NCBI GenBank assembly: GCA_002280855.1
Contig: NCEU01000003.1
Coordinates: 124,001 to 188,000, forward strand
Direction: 5' to 3'
Length of the DNA stretch: 64,000 bases
Source of the DNA: Sphingomonadales bacterium 32-65-25
GTDB taxonomy: Bacteria; Pseudomonadota; Alphaproteobacteria; Sphingomonadales; Sphingomonadaceae
Part shown: positions 45,357 to 54,552 of the stretch, one piece after another
Position numbering within the stretch: the first letter of the stretch is position 1
Layout: each line of letters starts with the position of its first letter
Position numbers and translations under genes: made by a program
The notes under the pieces: model-generated
The model's database searches: none
Seen by the model: only the letters and a program-made list of their open reading frames with translations
What the model was told of the DNA's origin: nothing

Positions 45357-47600
45357 ATGCCAACTGTGAAATATTCCCTGACGCTTGCTGGCGCTGGCCC
45401 GAATGAGGCCGTGCCCACGCTCGCCATCTATGCGCTGCCCGATGGCAAGCCGCCGCAGAAGATCGCCACGGCCGATGGCGGCAGCATCAGTTTCGATCCC
45501 GCCAAGGTGAAGGGGATGACTCTGGGCATCGGCCCAGACGCCGATCCGGCCACCATCGATACCGCCAGCCTGATGCGGGTGCGCGCCGATCAGGTGCTCG
45601 ATCAGTGGGCACGCGCCGGCATCACCTTGCCCCGCGAACGCTGGTGGCAATTGCTCACCGAAACCATCTGCGTTTCGGGTGATGTGAAGAAATGCCGGCC
45701 CTGGTTTCTGGCGCCGCCCTATATCAAGGCGCGGCCGCTGCCGGCCAAGCTGGGCGTGCAACTGCGGCCCGAAGTGGCGAGCGGTTTCGATCTTTCGGCG
45801 TCTTCCATCATGCTGCCGCAGCGCTGCCTGCCGCTGTGCGATGGCGTGGTGGAAATTCACGAGCGCGTGTGCTGCTGCCCCACCATCGATTGGCGTGATC
45901 TGATCGACCGGCTGCGCGATCTGCTGGATGATCTGCCCATATTGGTACGCTGGCCCGATCCGCCGATCCCTGATCCGGGGCCCAGAATACCCGGCGGTTT
46001 CCCCGGCGTCATTCCGCGCGGCATCGGACCCGGTCCGCGCCCGCCAATTGGCACCATCCCATCGGTTGCTGATCTGCGCCGCATCGCGCCGCGCCTCACG
46101 CCCCGTCCGGCGCCCAGCCTGCCGCCAGCCCCCGAACTCACCCGCACCGTGCCATCGGAGCGCATTTACGAGGATTACCAGGCGCTGCTGAAAATCCGCC
46201 CCACCGAAGTGGCGACCTTTGTGGACAAGCGCCCCTATCTTTCGGCCTATCTGTGCCGCTGCACCAGCCGCAAGGTGGGCGAAGTGCCGATTCAGCCCAA
46301 TGGCGATTTCGATTTCTGCTACCGCCGCCCGCGCCGACTGCACAATGCGCGCGAACGCTGCCACACCGTGTTTGCCTATCGCGTGAAGCAGAAGATCGGC
46401 CCGTTCTGGATCACCGTTTATGATGGCGTTGCCGGCCAGGATTATTTCGGCGCCGGCGAGGAAGCGCACTTGCGCACCTCGCACCCGCTGGCGCGGCCGT
46501 GTGGCGATGGCCCCACCCCGCCCGATGAAGGCGATGGCACCGCGTTCGTGATGCTGGAACATGTTGGCGGCTCGCATCACTTCAACTTCCCGGCCCAGAC
46601 CGGCCTTTCCAACATGGCCAATCTGGGGGCAGACAGCGGCCTGATCGATTTCGGCACCGCAACCGATTGCCCGTGGGCCACCACCTTGGGGCTGCGTTTG
46701 TGGTCGTCGAAACAGCTGGATGGCATCGTCGTCTATTACCGCTTCAAGGCGGTGCCGGTGGATGGCTTCGGCAATCCGGTCGGCACGCCGGTAACCCTCA
46801 CCGGGCCGGTGAGTTGGCAACGCTTTGTCAGCGTTGGCGGGCAGATCGTCACCCAGCCGGAAAGCCTGGCCGCTGAGCCCGCCACGGTGGGCGGTGAAGT
46901 TGGCCTGTATCGCATGCCCTACTGGACCAACGGCAACGATTGGCTGTCGGGACAGTATCACCAGCTGTGGGACACGCGCTCCCCGCAGTTCCCGGACGGC
47001 AAATATATGCTGATCCTGGAACTGTTCGGCCCCGGCGGCGCCCGCATCAAACCGGCCAGTGCGCCGGCCGGCGATCCCGGCACGGCCCGCCCGTTCCAGT
47101 TCCGCCGCTGGACCGCGCCCACCGTCACCGCCAACGTGCCGTTTGCCGATTGCGGCCACGTGTTCTGGGTGAACAACAAGCCGGTGGACGGCGACATTGT
47201 TGATCTGCGCAAGGATCACATCGCCAGCATCGACGAATGCCAGTTCATGTCTGGTCCTGGCACCACCAAGGTGTCGGTGGGCTTCCGCGCCTTCCATGCC
47301 AATGGCGTCACCACCGGCGGCGGGCCGGGAGACACCAACAGCTTCATGGCCGGCTATGCGCTCACCTGGCAACGCGGCCTGAACGGGCCAAGCGGCACCA
47401 TCGAAACGGGGAGCGCCGATCAGGGCGAAGCCGGCGCAGAGGAATCAAACGCGCTGGCGTTCGCCGATCTGCTCGGCACCCACAAACGCTGCACCTTCTC
47501 GGTGCATCTGCACGTGGACGCCAAGCACACCAATGGCGGCGCCTTCATCGACGCCTATGACTATCACGAGACGGCCAGTTTCGCGCTGGAGATCAGCTGA
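45357..47600 (+). CDS. Large cysteine-rich protein of unknown function
   Basis: Protein of 747 residues from ATG 45357; an in-frame start 18 bases upstream is possible. No signal peptide or membrane helix is visible. It has 16 cysteines, several clustered (RCLPLCDG, ERVCCCPT, AYLCRCTS), a Pro/Gly/Arg-rich linker around residues 215-265, then a beta-rich half with many aromatic residues and repeated GGDxN-like turns. The N-terminal 60 residues (YSLTLAGAGPNEAVPTLAIY) look like a small carboxypeptidase-regulatory-like beta domain. I recognise no family. It stands alone, 169 bases after the previous gene. Confidence 0.55.
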   Translation: MPTVKYSLTLAGAGPNEAVPTLAIYALPDGKPPQKIATADGGSISFDPAKVKGMTLGIGPDADPATIDTASLMRVRADQVLDQWARAGITLPRERWWQLLTETICVSGDVKKCRPWFLAPPYIKARPLPAKLGVQLRPEVASGFDLSASSIMLPQRCLPLCDGVVEIHERVCCCPTIDWRDLIDRLRDLLDDLPILVRWPDPPIPDPGPRIPGGFPGVIPRGIGPGPRPPIGTIPSVADLRRIAPRLTPRPAPSLPPAPELTRTVPSERIYEDYQALLKIRPTEVATFVDKRPYLSAYLCRCTSRKVGEVPIQPNGDFDFCYRRPRRLHNARERCHTVFAYRVKQKIGPFWITVYDGVAGQDYFGAGEEAHLRTSHPLARPCGDGPTPPDEGDGTAFVMLEHVGGSHHFNFPAQTGLSNMANLGADSGLIDFGTATDCPWATTLGLRLWSSKQLDGIVVYYRFKAVPVDGFGNPVGTPVTLTGPVSWQRFVSVGGQIVTQPESLAAEPATVGGEVGLYRMPYWTNGNDWLSGQYHQLWDTRSPQFPDGKYMLILELFGPGGARIKPASAPAGDPGTARPFQFRRWTAPTVTANVPFADCGHVFWVNNKPVDGDIVDLRKDHIASIDECQFMSGPGTTKVSVGFRAFHANGVTTGGGPGDTNSFMAGYALTWQRGLNGPSGTIETGSADQGEAGAEESNALAFADLLGTHKRCTFSVHLHVDAKHTNGGAFIDAYDYHETASFALEIS

Positions 47601-47687
47601 CCAGCGCGCGGCGAGGGCGGAGCCGGGTGGACGGGTTTCGGCCCGATCACCCGGCTTTGCCGTTGCCGGCTTCAGCCTGGCGGCTGC

Positions 47688-49664
47688 CTATGCCCGCTTC
47701 ACGAAGGGGAAGGTCTGCCGCTCCACGATTTCGCTCACGGCGCGGTGGGCTTCCTCGAACGCCGCATCCGTGTGCGGGCTGGCGGCGGCATCGGCATTGG
47801 CGATGGCGACCAGGCCATAGGGCTGGCGTCCGATCACGCAGGGGCGGGTGGGACTTTGGGCATAGACCCATTCCACCGGATCGGTGAGGCTGTTGTAGGT
47901 GTAACTGTAACCGTGCGGCCAGCGGTTGACGGTGATGGCAGCGATATCACGCGCCGGATCAAAGCCGCCGGGGCCGAGCAGGCGCGCCAACTGCTGGCGG
48001 GTTTCACGCTCGAATGTTTCGAAACTGGTGGCAAGCAGGCGGGCGCGGCCCACCTTGTGCTGATCACGGCGCGGCAGGCCGGGTTCGGCCGGAAATTGCG
48101 TCAAATGCAGCGCGATCGGCTCGTCGGGCCCAGCCGCGTGGGTCACGCCGCCCAGGCTGGCCGCTTCGGTGAGCGCCACCGTGTCGTGGAACATGGTCGG
48201 GCAATAGAAATTGGACACGCCGAGCTTGTGGAAGGCGCGCCAGTTGCGCAGCACGACATTGGTATAGACCAGCGGCCCCTTGGTGCCATAGCGCAGCGCC
48301 TCTTTCTGGGCGGCGGGCAGCTCCGGCATGATGTGCGGAATCACCTCGTTCCAGCAGGCGAGCAGCACCGCCTTCGCGCGCACCGCCTGCAGCGTGCCGT
48401 CCTTCCCATAGCGCACCGTCGCGCTGCTGGCGGTGGCGGCATCGCCATCGTGGCTGACGTTGAGGACGAGGCTGGACAGCCGGATGCGCACCGGGTTCGC
48501 CGGCGCATCGAGCGCAGCATAATCGATGCGGGCGGTCGCCATGTCTTCCTGCGTGCGCGCTGCCGTGGCGGCCGGCACCAGCCCCGCCACCAGCAGCCGG
48601 GCCAATGTGGCATTGCCATCAGGGAAATGGATCGATTCCTTGCCTTCGCGCTGGCGGCCGTGGTGGCCGCCGTGCAGATCGGCAAACAGGCCATCGGGCA
48701 CCTCGCCCAGGCCAAGGCCGGAGAAACCGGGATAGCCCTGCACCCAGCCGAACAGCGCCGGCGTGGCATCGGCGCCGACACAGAAGCTGGCGCGGCCCAT
48801 GGTCATGAAGAACCACATCGCTTGGGCATCGAGGCCGACTGTCTTGATGTAATAGTCCTGCAGCGATGTGCGGGCGAGGAAGGCCTTCTTCGCCGTCACG
48901 TCCATGCCGGCCAGATAATCCGGTTGATCGGGGGCCAGCAGCCGCGCCAAGTCGGCCCTGGCCTTGGGTGAAAGCGGCGTCTTGGCGAGGAACTCCGCAC
49001 TGAACCGCGGCCCGCGCATGCCGCGCTGGGCCGGATCGGCCACCACCAGCTGATCCTTGCCCCAGCCCTCCCGTTCGAAGAAATAGCCGCGCCGCAGGCC
49101 CAGCCCGGCATAAAGCCGGCTGTTGGCGTCGTTGGTCCGCTTGTAGCGCTCCAGATCGATGCCGAGATCATCAAGGATCGAACGCGCCCATTTGTTGTAG
49201 CGTTCGGGCGATTCGATGTTGAGCGTGCCGCCGTTGATGACGATGGATTTGCCGTCCACCACATATTCGTTGCGCTTGGCGTGGCCGCCGAAATCATCAT
49301 GATTTTCAAGGATCAGGATGCGGGCCTGCGGCCCCACCGCCTTGCGATAGAAGTGCGCCGCCGCCAGCCCGCTGAGCCCGCCGCCAACGATCACCAGATC
49401 ATAGGTCTCGCCCGTATCCTGCGCGTCGCCGGGCTTCATGCCGTCGCGCAGTGCGTGGGCCATCTCGAACGAGCCGGGGTGGCTGCCGCGCATCCCGGTG
49501 CGGGACGGGGGGTAAGTCTCGTCTTGCGGGATCATGCCCCCGGCTCGCGCTGCGCCCAGTGCCGGCACCCCGGCCCCGAGCGCACCGACCGCCACCGCGA
49601 CTCCGTTCACGAAATCGCGGCGGCTGATGCGGGCGTTCATGCCCAGTGCGTCATCATCCAGCAT
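47688..49664 (-). CDS. Tat-exported spermidine dehydrogenase-like flavoprotein
   Basis: Protein of 658 residues from ATG 49664. The twin-arginine signal is ISRRDFVNGVAVAVGALG. The conserved stretch RGSHPGSFEMAHALRDG precedes the FAD fold LVIVGGGLSGLAAAHFYR, and ILENHDDFGGHAKRNEY follows; this combination is that of spermidine dehydrogenase (SpdH) and its relatives. It is predicted to oxidise an amine or related compound in the periplasm with electrons going to a respiratory acceptor. It lies 33 bases after the small secreted protein gene on the same strand. A paralogue is at 50341-52203. Confidence 0.72.
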   Translation of the reverse strand: MLDDDALGMNARISRRDFVNGVAVAVGALGAGVPALGAARAGGMIPQDETYPPSRTGMRGSHPGSFEMAHALRDGMKPGDAQDTGETYDLVIVGGGLSGLAAAHFYRKAVGPQARILILENHDDFGGHAKRNEYVVDGKSIVINGGTLNIESPERYNKWARSILDDLGIDLERYKRTNDANSRLYAGLGLRRGYFFEREGWGKDQLVVADPAQRGMRGPRFSAEFLAKTPLSPKARADLARLLAPDQPDYLAGMDVTAKKAFLARTSLQDYYIKTVGLDAQAMWFFMTMGRASFCVGADATPALFGWVQGYPGFSGLGLGEVPDGLFADLHGGHHGRQREGKESIHFPDGNATLARLLVAGLVPAATAARTQEDMATARIDYAALDAPANPVRIRLSSLVLNVSHDGDAATASSATVRYGKDGTLQAVRAKAVLLACWNEVIPHIMPELPAAQKEALRYGTKGPLVYTNVVLRNWRAFHKLGVSNFYCPTMFHDTVALTEAASLGGVTHAAGPDEPIALHLTQFPAEPGLPRRDQHKVGRARLLATSFETFERETRQQLARLLGPGGFDPARDIAAITVNRWPHGYSYTYNSLTDPVEWVYAQSPTRPCVIGRQPYGLVAIANADAAASPHTDAAFEEAHRAVSEIVERQTFPFVKRA

Positions 49665-49697
49665 CGGCCAGCCCCCGCCGTTTTGCATCCACCGTCG

Positions 49698-50231
49698 TTA
49701 TTTCCGCCGCACCCACTTCAGATCATACTCGGTGATCCAGGTCGTGCCGCCATCTTCGGTGCCCACCGAAAGTTCGCGGATGGTGCCATCGGGGTTGGCA
49801 AACAGCGTCCAGTGCCGCAGCCGCACCTTGCCGTTGGGCATCGGCCGTTCGGTGACGTACCGCATCTCGCCGGGCTTGATCAGGCTGCCGCGAAAGCTGG
49901 TGGCGGCGCCGGTATCCGTCGCCCAATAATAGCCCCAGTTCTTCAGCAGTGGCGAGTAACTGAACAGGCCGACGCCATTGCCATCGTCGCGGCCCTTGAA
50001 GACCGTCCAGCGCTCCTCGATCACGCAATCATTGAGGATCAGCTTCATGGAGACTTCGGCGGTCTTCTTGTCGCCGGCGAACACATCCCATTCGCCCACG
50101 GTGAAATCCTGCGCGCGGTAATTGGCATCGGCCCGGCAGGTTTGAGATGGCTTGGTGGCAGCGGGTTGGGCGGCGGCTGGACCGACGGTGCCGATCAGCG
50201 TCGCGGCGATCAGGAAGAACGGGATACGCAT
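49698..50231 (-). CDS. Small secreted beta-rich protein of unknown function
   Basis: Protein of 177 residues from ATG 50231 with a signal peptide (MRIPFFLIAATLIGTVGPAAA). The mature part has ANYRAQDFTVGEWDVFAGDK, ILNDCVIEERWTVFKGRD and a terminal YDLKWVRRK. It resembles DUF1579-like or lipocalin-type beta proteins that bind small molecules. It sits in an operon with the first SpdH-like gene, and the second is divergent, so it may serve both. Confidence 0.6.
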   Translation of the reverse strand: MRIPFFLIAATLIGTVGPAAAQPAATKPSQTCRADANYRAQDFTVGEWDVFAGDKKTAEVSMKLILNDCVIEERWTVFKGRDDGNGVGLFSYSPLLKNWGYYWATDTGAATSFRGSLIKPGEMRYVTERPMPNGKVRLRHWTLFANPDGTIRELSVGTEDGGTTWITEYDLKWVRRK

Positions 50232-50340
50232 CTTGCCCCCTTTGCGATTGTCTTGAACTTCAGTGATGCTAGCCTTGGATTGCCGGCTTGTCGCGGTCGT
50301 CAGATGACGGAGCCGCACGGCCAGCGGGGGGGAGCAGACG

Positions 50341-52203
50341 ATGAGCGAATGGTCTGATCGGGCCTTGGGGCTGAACCGGCCGATTGCGCGGCGGGATTTC
50401 ATCAGCGGGGTGGCCGTGGGTGTCGCGGCGGGGGGGCTGCCCTTCCCCACAATGGCCGCAGAGACGCCCGACTATCCGCCGCTGAAAACCGGTCTGCGCG
50501 GGCAATATCCCGGCAGCTTCGAAACCGCGCACATGGCCCGCGACGGCAGTTTTGGCGGCGCCATCGCAGCCGATGACAGCGGCGAGCATTATGATCTGGT
50601 GATCGTGGGCGGCGGCATTTCCGGCCTGTCGGCGGCCCATTTCTACCGGCAGGCGCTGGGCGACGATCGCAAGATCCTGATCCTCGACAATCACGATGAT
50701 TTCGGCGGCCACGCCAAGCGCAACGAGTTCCAATACGGCGCCCGCACCATCCTTGCCTATGGCGGCACGATGAGCATTGAATCGCCCTTCCCCTACAGCT
50801 TCACCTCCAAGAAGATGCTGGCCGATCTGGGTGTCGATCTCGCCAGTTACGAGCGGTTCGAGACCAAGGCCTATGCCGGGCTGGGCAACGCCACCTTCTT
50901 TGATCGGGACCATTTCCTGGCCGACAGGCTGGTCACCGGCACGGGCAAGAAGCCGTGGCCGCAGTTCTTTGCCGAAGCGCCGCTGTCACCGGCCGTCCGT
51001 GCCGACCTGACGCGCCTGCATACCGAGGTGAAGGACCATCTGCCCGGCCTCGACCCGGAGGCAAAGGCGGCGGCGCTGAAGGCGATGAGCTATCAGGATT
51101 TCCTGCTGAAACATGCCGGTATGCTGCCCGAATGCTTGCCATTCTTCACCGGCCAGGGTTATCGCAACAACAAGCGGGTGGACACGCTGCCGGCGTGGGA
51201 AGCCGCCTTGAGCAAGCGCGCGCCGGGCTTTGCCGGGATGACGTTGCCCGGCCAGATCCACGCCGAGGCCCAGCATTTCCACTGGCCTGATGGCAATGCC
51301 TCTGTCGCGCGGTTGCTGGTTTCGGCGCTGGTGCCGGGTGTGTTTCCGGGGCGGCTCGATCAGGAAAGCGTCGTGCTCGCCCCGGCCAATTATGGCGCGC
51401 TCGACGCTGCAAAGAACCCGGTGCGCATCCGCCTTTCGAGCATGGTGATCCGCGCCGAACATCTGGGGCCGGTGACGCGCAGCACCGAAAAGGCGGCGCG
51501 CGTCGTCTATGTGAAGGATGGCCGGCGCGTCGCGGTGACGGCGGCCAATGTGATCCTGGCCTGTTTCAACAACATCATCCCGTTCATCGTGCCCAGCCTG
51601 CCGCAGGCGCAGAAGGCGGCGCTGCTCTATCCGTCGAAGGTGCCGATGCAATATACCAACGTGCTGCTGCGCGACTGGAAGGCTTGGGCAAAGCTGGGCA
51701 TCAAGGCCATCCACGCGCCCAATGGTTATCACACCACCACCGCGCTCGACACGCCGATGGCGATTGGCGGTTACAAGAGCGCGCAGACGCCGGATGAGCC
51801 CGTGGTGCTTCACATGGTGCGCAACCCCAACAGCCCCGGCCTGCCGAGAAAGGAGCAGAACCGCATCGGCCGTGCCGACATGCTGGCCACCGATTACACC
51901 ACCATCGAACGCGAGATCCGTGAGCAACTGCAGCGCATGCTGGGCAGTGCCGGGTTTGAGGCCGCGCGCGACATTGCCGGCATCACCGTCAACCGCTGGC
52001 CGCATGGCTACAGCTATACCTATGACACGCTGGGCGATCCGGATGTGCCCGATGAGCAGCGCCCGCACATATTGGGCCGGCAGAGCTTTGGCCGCATGGC
52101 CATCGCCAATGCCGATGCGTCGGCTTCGGCCTTCACCAACACCGCCATCGACATGGGCGAACGCGCGGTGCAGGAATGCCTGATCAGCCGCGGGCTTATC
52201 TAG
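50341..52203 (+). CDS. Tat-exported spermidine dehydrogenase-like flavoprotein (paralogue)
   Basis: Protein of 620 residues with the twin-arginine signal PIARRDFISGVAVGVAAGG. FAD fold LVIVGGGISGLSAAHFYRQ and NHDDFGGHAKRNEFQYG are shared with the gene at 47688-49664, as is the C-terminal NRWPHGYSYTYDTLGDP. The two are clear paralogues in opposite directions around the small secreted protein. Function as for the paralogue; specificity is unknown. Confidence 0.72.
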   Translation: MSEWSDRALGLNRPIARRDFISGVAVGVAAGGLPFPTMAAETPDYPPLKTGLRGQYPGSFETAHMARDGSFGGAIAADDSGEHYDLVIVGGGISGLSAAHFYRQALGDDRKILILDNHDDFGGHAKRNEFQYGARTILAYGGTMSIESPFPYSFTSKKMLADLGVDLASYERFETKAYAGLGNATFFDRDHFLADRLVTGTGKKPWPQFFAEAPLSPAVRADLTRLHTEVKDHLPGLDPEAKAAALKAMSYQDFLLKHAGMLPECLPFFTGQGYRNNKRVDTLPAWEAALSKRAPGFAGMTLPGQIHAEAQHFHWPDGNASVARLLVSALVPGVFPGRLDQESVVLAPANYGALDAAKNPVRIRLSSMVIRAEHLGPVTRSTEKAARVVYVKDGRRVAVTAANVILACFNNIIPFIVPSLPQAQKAALLYPSKVPMQYTNVLLRDWKAWAKLGIKAIHAPNGYHTTTALDTPMAIGGYKSAQTPDEPVVLHMVRNPNSPGLPRKEQNRIGRADMLATDYTTIEREIREQLQRMLGSAGFEAARDIAGITVNRWPHGYSYTYDTLGDPDVPDEQRPHILGRQSFGRMAIANADASASAFTNTAIDMGERAVQECLISRGLI

Positions 52204-52317
52204 CAAAAATCGCTGGCTTAGGTCGCTGGACTTCGCCGGCCACCCCATGTCAGACTGCGGCTAAACAAGGCCGCCAATCCTTGGCCGGCCAGGGGGTTGG
52301 CGGCGGAAACACGGCAA

Positions 52318-52659
52318 ATGGCCATTATCACCATCTGGCATAACCCCAAGTGCGGCACCTCGCGGGGTGCGTTGGCCTTGCTGCAGGAACAGGGCCATGA
52401 TGTGCGCGTGATCGAATATCTGAAAACCCCGCCGGATGCCGCCACGCTGGCTGGCGTAGCCGCGGCCGTGGGCGGCGCCAAGGCCCTGCTGCGCACGCGC
52501 GGCACCGATGCGGAAGAACGCGGCCTGCCGCAAGCGGACGACGCCACCATATTGGCCGCCATGCTGGCCGATCCGATCCTGATCAACCGCCCGGTGGTGA
52601 TCGGGCCGCGCGCCACCCTGCTCGCCCGCCCGTCGGAACGCGCGTTGGACGCAGCATGA
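52318..52659 (+). CDS. arsC: Arsenate reductase, glutaredoxin-coupled (ArsC family)
   Basis: Protein of 113 residues from ATG 52318. The catalytic motif is IWHNPKCGTSRGALALL with Cys12, and the Arg residues of the family in RTRGTDAEERGL and INRPVVIGPRATLLARPSE are present. It reduces arsenate to arsenite with glutathione/glutaredoxin. No ars regulator or pump is adjacent, so the ArsC/YffB-type reductase role is not proven to be arsenic resistance. It overlaps the GNAT gene by four bases. Confidence 0.85.
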   Translation: MAIITIWHNPKCGTSRGALALLQEQGHDVRVIEYLKTPPDAATLAGVAAAVGGAKALLRTRGTDAEERGLPQADDATILAAMLADPILINRPVVIGPRATLLARPSERALDAA

Positions 52660-53153
52660 GCATCCGCCCCGCCCGCATGGAAGATGCCCCAACCCTGGCC
52701 GCCATCTATGCGCCCGCCGTGTTGAACGGCACCGCCAGTTTCGAGATCGAGGCCCCATCGGCGGCCGAAATGGCGCAGCGGCTGATGAAGGTGAAATCGC
52801 ATGGCTGGCCGTGGCTGGTGCATGTGACGATGGGCAAGGTGGATGGCTATGCCTATGTCACCCAGTTCCGCGACCGGCCGGCCTATCGTTATTGCGGCGA
52901 AACCAGCGTTTATGTGGCGCCCGACGCGCAGCGCACCGGCATCGGCCAGGCGCTGCTGATGGCGGTGAGCAGCGCGGCGCGCACGGCCGGGTTCCGGCAG
53001 CTGATCGCGGTGATCGGTGATTCCGGCAACAGTGCCTCGATCAACCTGCACGCGGCCTGCGGCTTTGAACGCGCCGGCCTGCTGAAACAGATTGGGGAAA
53101 AGTTCGGCAAGCCGCTCGACATCGTAATGATGCAGCGCAGCCTGATCAGCTGA
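52656..53153 (+). CDS. GNAT N-acetyltransferase (phosphinothricin acetyltransferase-like)
   Basis: Protein of 165 residues. RPARMEDAPTLAAIYAPAVL at the start, VYVAPDAQRTGIGQALLMAV as the acetyl-CoA loop, and NSASINLHAACGFERAG later are typical of the PAT/YncA group that acetylates amino acid-like compounds. The exact substrate is unknown. It is co-translated with arsC through ATGA. Confidence 0.85.
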   Translation: MSIRPARMEDAPTLAAIYAPAVLNGTASFEIEAPSAAEMAQRLMKVKSHGWPWLVHVTMGKVDGYAYVTQFRDRPAYRYCGETSVYVAPDAQRTGIGQALLMAVSSAARTAGFRQLIAVIGDSGNSASINLHAACGFERAGLLKQIGEKFGKPLDIVMMQRSLIS

Positions 53154-53159
53154 TCAGGC
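53140..53159. repeat. 20-bp perfect palindrome at convergent stop codons
   Basis: The half-site GCCTGATCAG is directly followed by its reverse complement and contains the stop codons of the GNAT and PEP-CTERM genes, which abut as TGATCA. It may act as a two-way transcription end despite lacking T runs. Confidence 0.5.
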
Positions 53160-54347
53160 CATCACCCACTTCGGCCCCTGTTGTCGCCGCTGACGCTGGC
53201 GCAGCTGGCGTCCCACCGCAAGAAAGCCCAGCCCCAGCATCAGCCAGGTTGCCGGTTCGGGCACGCTGCTTACTGCCACCGGCGGATTGCCGAAGCCGGT
53301 GGCAAACAGGCTGCTGATCTGGCTGCCAACAGTGTCTGCCCAAACCGGCGTGAAGCTGGACCAGGTGGGCGTTGCCAGCGCAAAACCGGGCTGGCCGCCC
53401 ATACCGCGCACATCAAACGACTGGTTGTTGGCCACGATGTTGCGCAAGCCTTCGGTCAGCCGCACCGTGGGCGCACCCCAGCGCGCTTCCGGCAGGTTCG
53501 ACAGCACGTTATCGATAAAGATGCTGTCGTTGCAGCGGGTGCAGCTCACCCCATGGGTGAAGGTGACGGCTGCATAATTGCCGGCGAAGATCAGCCGTTC
53601 ACCGCTGCCGCTGCGCGGATCGAACGACACGAACGCCTGCATGTTGCCGATGGCACTGTTGTTCAGAATGGCGATATCGGATTGCAGCGGCCGGCCATTC
53701 AGGCTCCACAGCTGGATGCAATCGGGGTGAGAACCGACGCCCGGCGTGAAGGCCGAACAGCTGTTTGATGAAACGATCACGCGCTGGCTGTCCACCACGT
53801 TGATACCGTCGGCAAAGCTGCCGGTGATGCTGTTGCGCGTGACCAGCACGCCGGTGGAACTGCGCACGCCCATGCCGGTGCCATGGCCGGTGAACTGTGA
53901 ATCCCGCACCGTCACCTGGTGAGATTGGACCACCAGCAGGCCGGAACCGCGATTGTCGCGGTTGCCCAGAAACAGGCCCTGCGCCAGGCTGATGTTGCTG
54001 CTGAACTGCACCTGCACCGTATGCCAGGCCCGGATATCAAGATCGGCGCGGCCATAGGTGCCGCCAGAAAAGGCCAGATTATGCACGTTGTTCAGCACCA
54101 GCCCGCTCTGGAAAACGGCATCGCGAGCATCCACCTGCACATTGCCGAAATCACGATTGCGCAGCACCAGCGGGTTGGCGAACGTGCCGGTGATACGCAG
54201 CGTGTCGCCCGGCCGCACGCTGGCCAGCACGGCGGTCTGGTTGCTGGTCGGGGTCAGGGTGATCACCTGTTGCGCACTTGCGGCACTTGCAAGGGCCATC
54301 ACGGCCAGGCCGGCCATCATCATCGGGCGCAATTGGATCGGCGTCAT
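53154..54347 (-). CDS. PEP-CTERM right-handed beta-helix protein
   Basis: Protein of 397 residues from ATG 54347, 8 bases after GGGAG; an ATG six bases upstream is less well spaced. Signal peptide (MAGLAVMALASAASAQQ), then repeated short beta strands with Asn turns (LVTRNSITGSFADGINVVDS, VIVSSNSCSAF, SDIAILNNSAIGNM) as in parallel beta-helix pectate-lyase-like proteins. The end carries VPEPATWLMLGLGFLAVGR and a basic tail, a PEP-CTERM signal. A surface glycan-related role is inferred. Confidence 0.8.
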   Translation of the reverse strand: MTPIQLRPMMMAGLAVMALASAASAQQVITLTPTSNQTAVLASVRPGDTLRITGTFANPLVLRNRDFGNVQVDARDAVFQSGLVLNNVHNLAFSGGTYGRADLDIRAWHTVQVQFSSNISLAQGLFLGNRDNRGSGLLVVQSHQVTVRDSQFTGHGTGMGVRSSTGVLVTRNSITGSFADGINVVDSQRVIVSSNSCSAFTPGVGSHPDCIQLWSLNGRPLQSDIAILNNSAIGNMQAFVSFDPRSGSGERLIFAGNYAAVTFTHGVSCTRCNDSIFIDNVLSNLPEARWGAPTVRLTEGLRNIVANNQSFDVRGMGGQPGFALATPTWSSFTPVWADTVGSQISSLFATGFGNPPVAVSSVPEPATWLMLGLGFLAVGRQLRQRQRRQQGPKWVMA

Positions 54348-54552
54348 TCTCATGTCTCCCTGGCTGTCCGCCGGGCGGCCCATGATCGGCCGCCCGGCTG
54401 GCAGCGGTTCCGCCGTGCTGGCGAAAGCCCTGTCCAAGGCCGGTAACGGCCGCCCAATGGTGAAGCTTGCGTGCGGCAATCGCGCTGCAACCATTTTGGA
54501 TGTTATCGCCCACGGGCTTGCCCGCCGGGCGCGAAGCCGCCATGGGGCGGGC

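Noticed and set aside
45288..47372. Open frame of 694 codons antisense to the cysteine-rich protein gene
   Set aside because: The plus-strand frame is longer in context, is less biased in composition and has clustered Cys motifs; the antisense product looks like shadow sequence.
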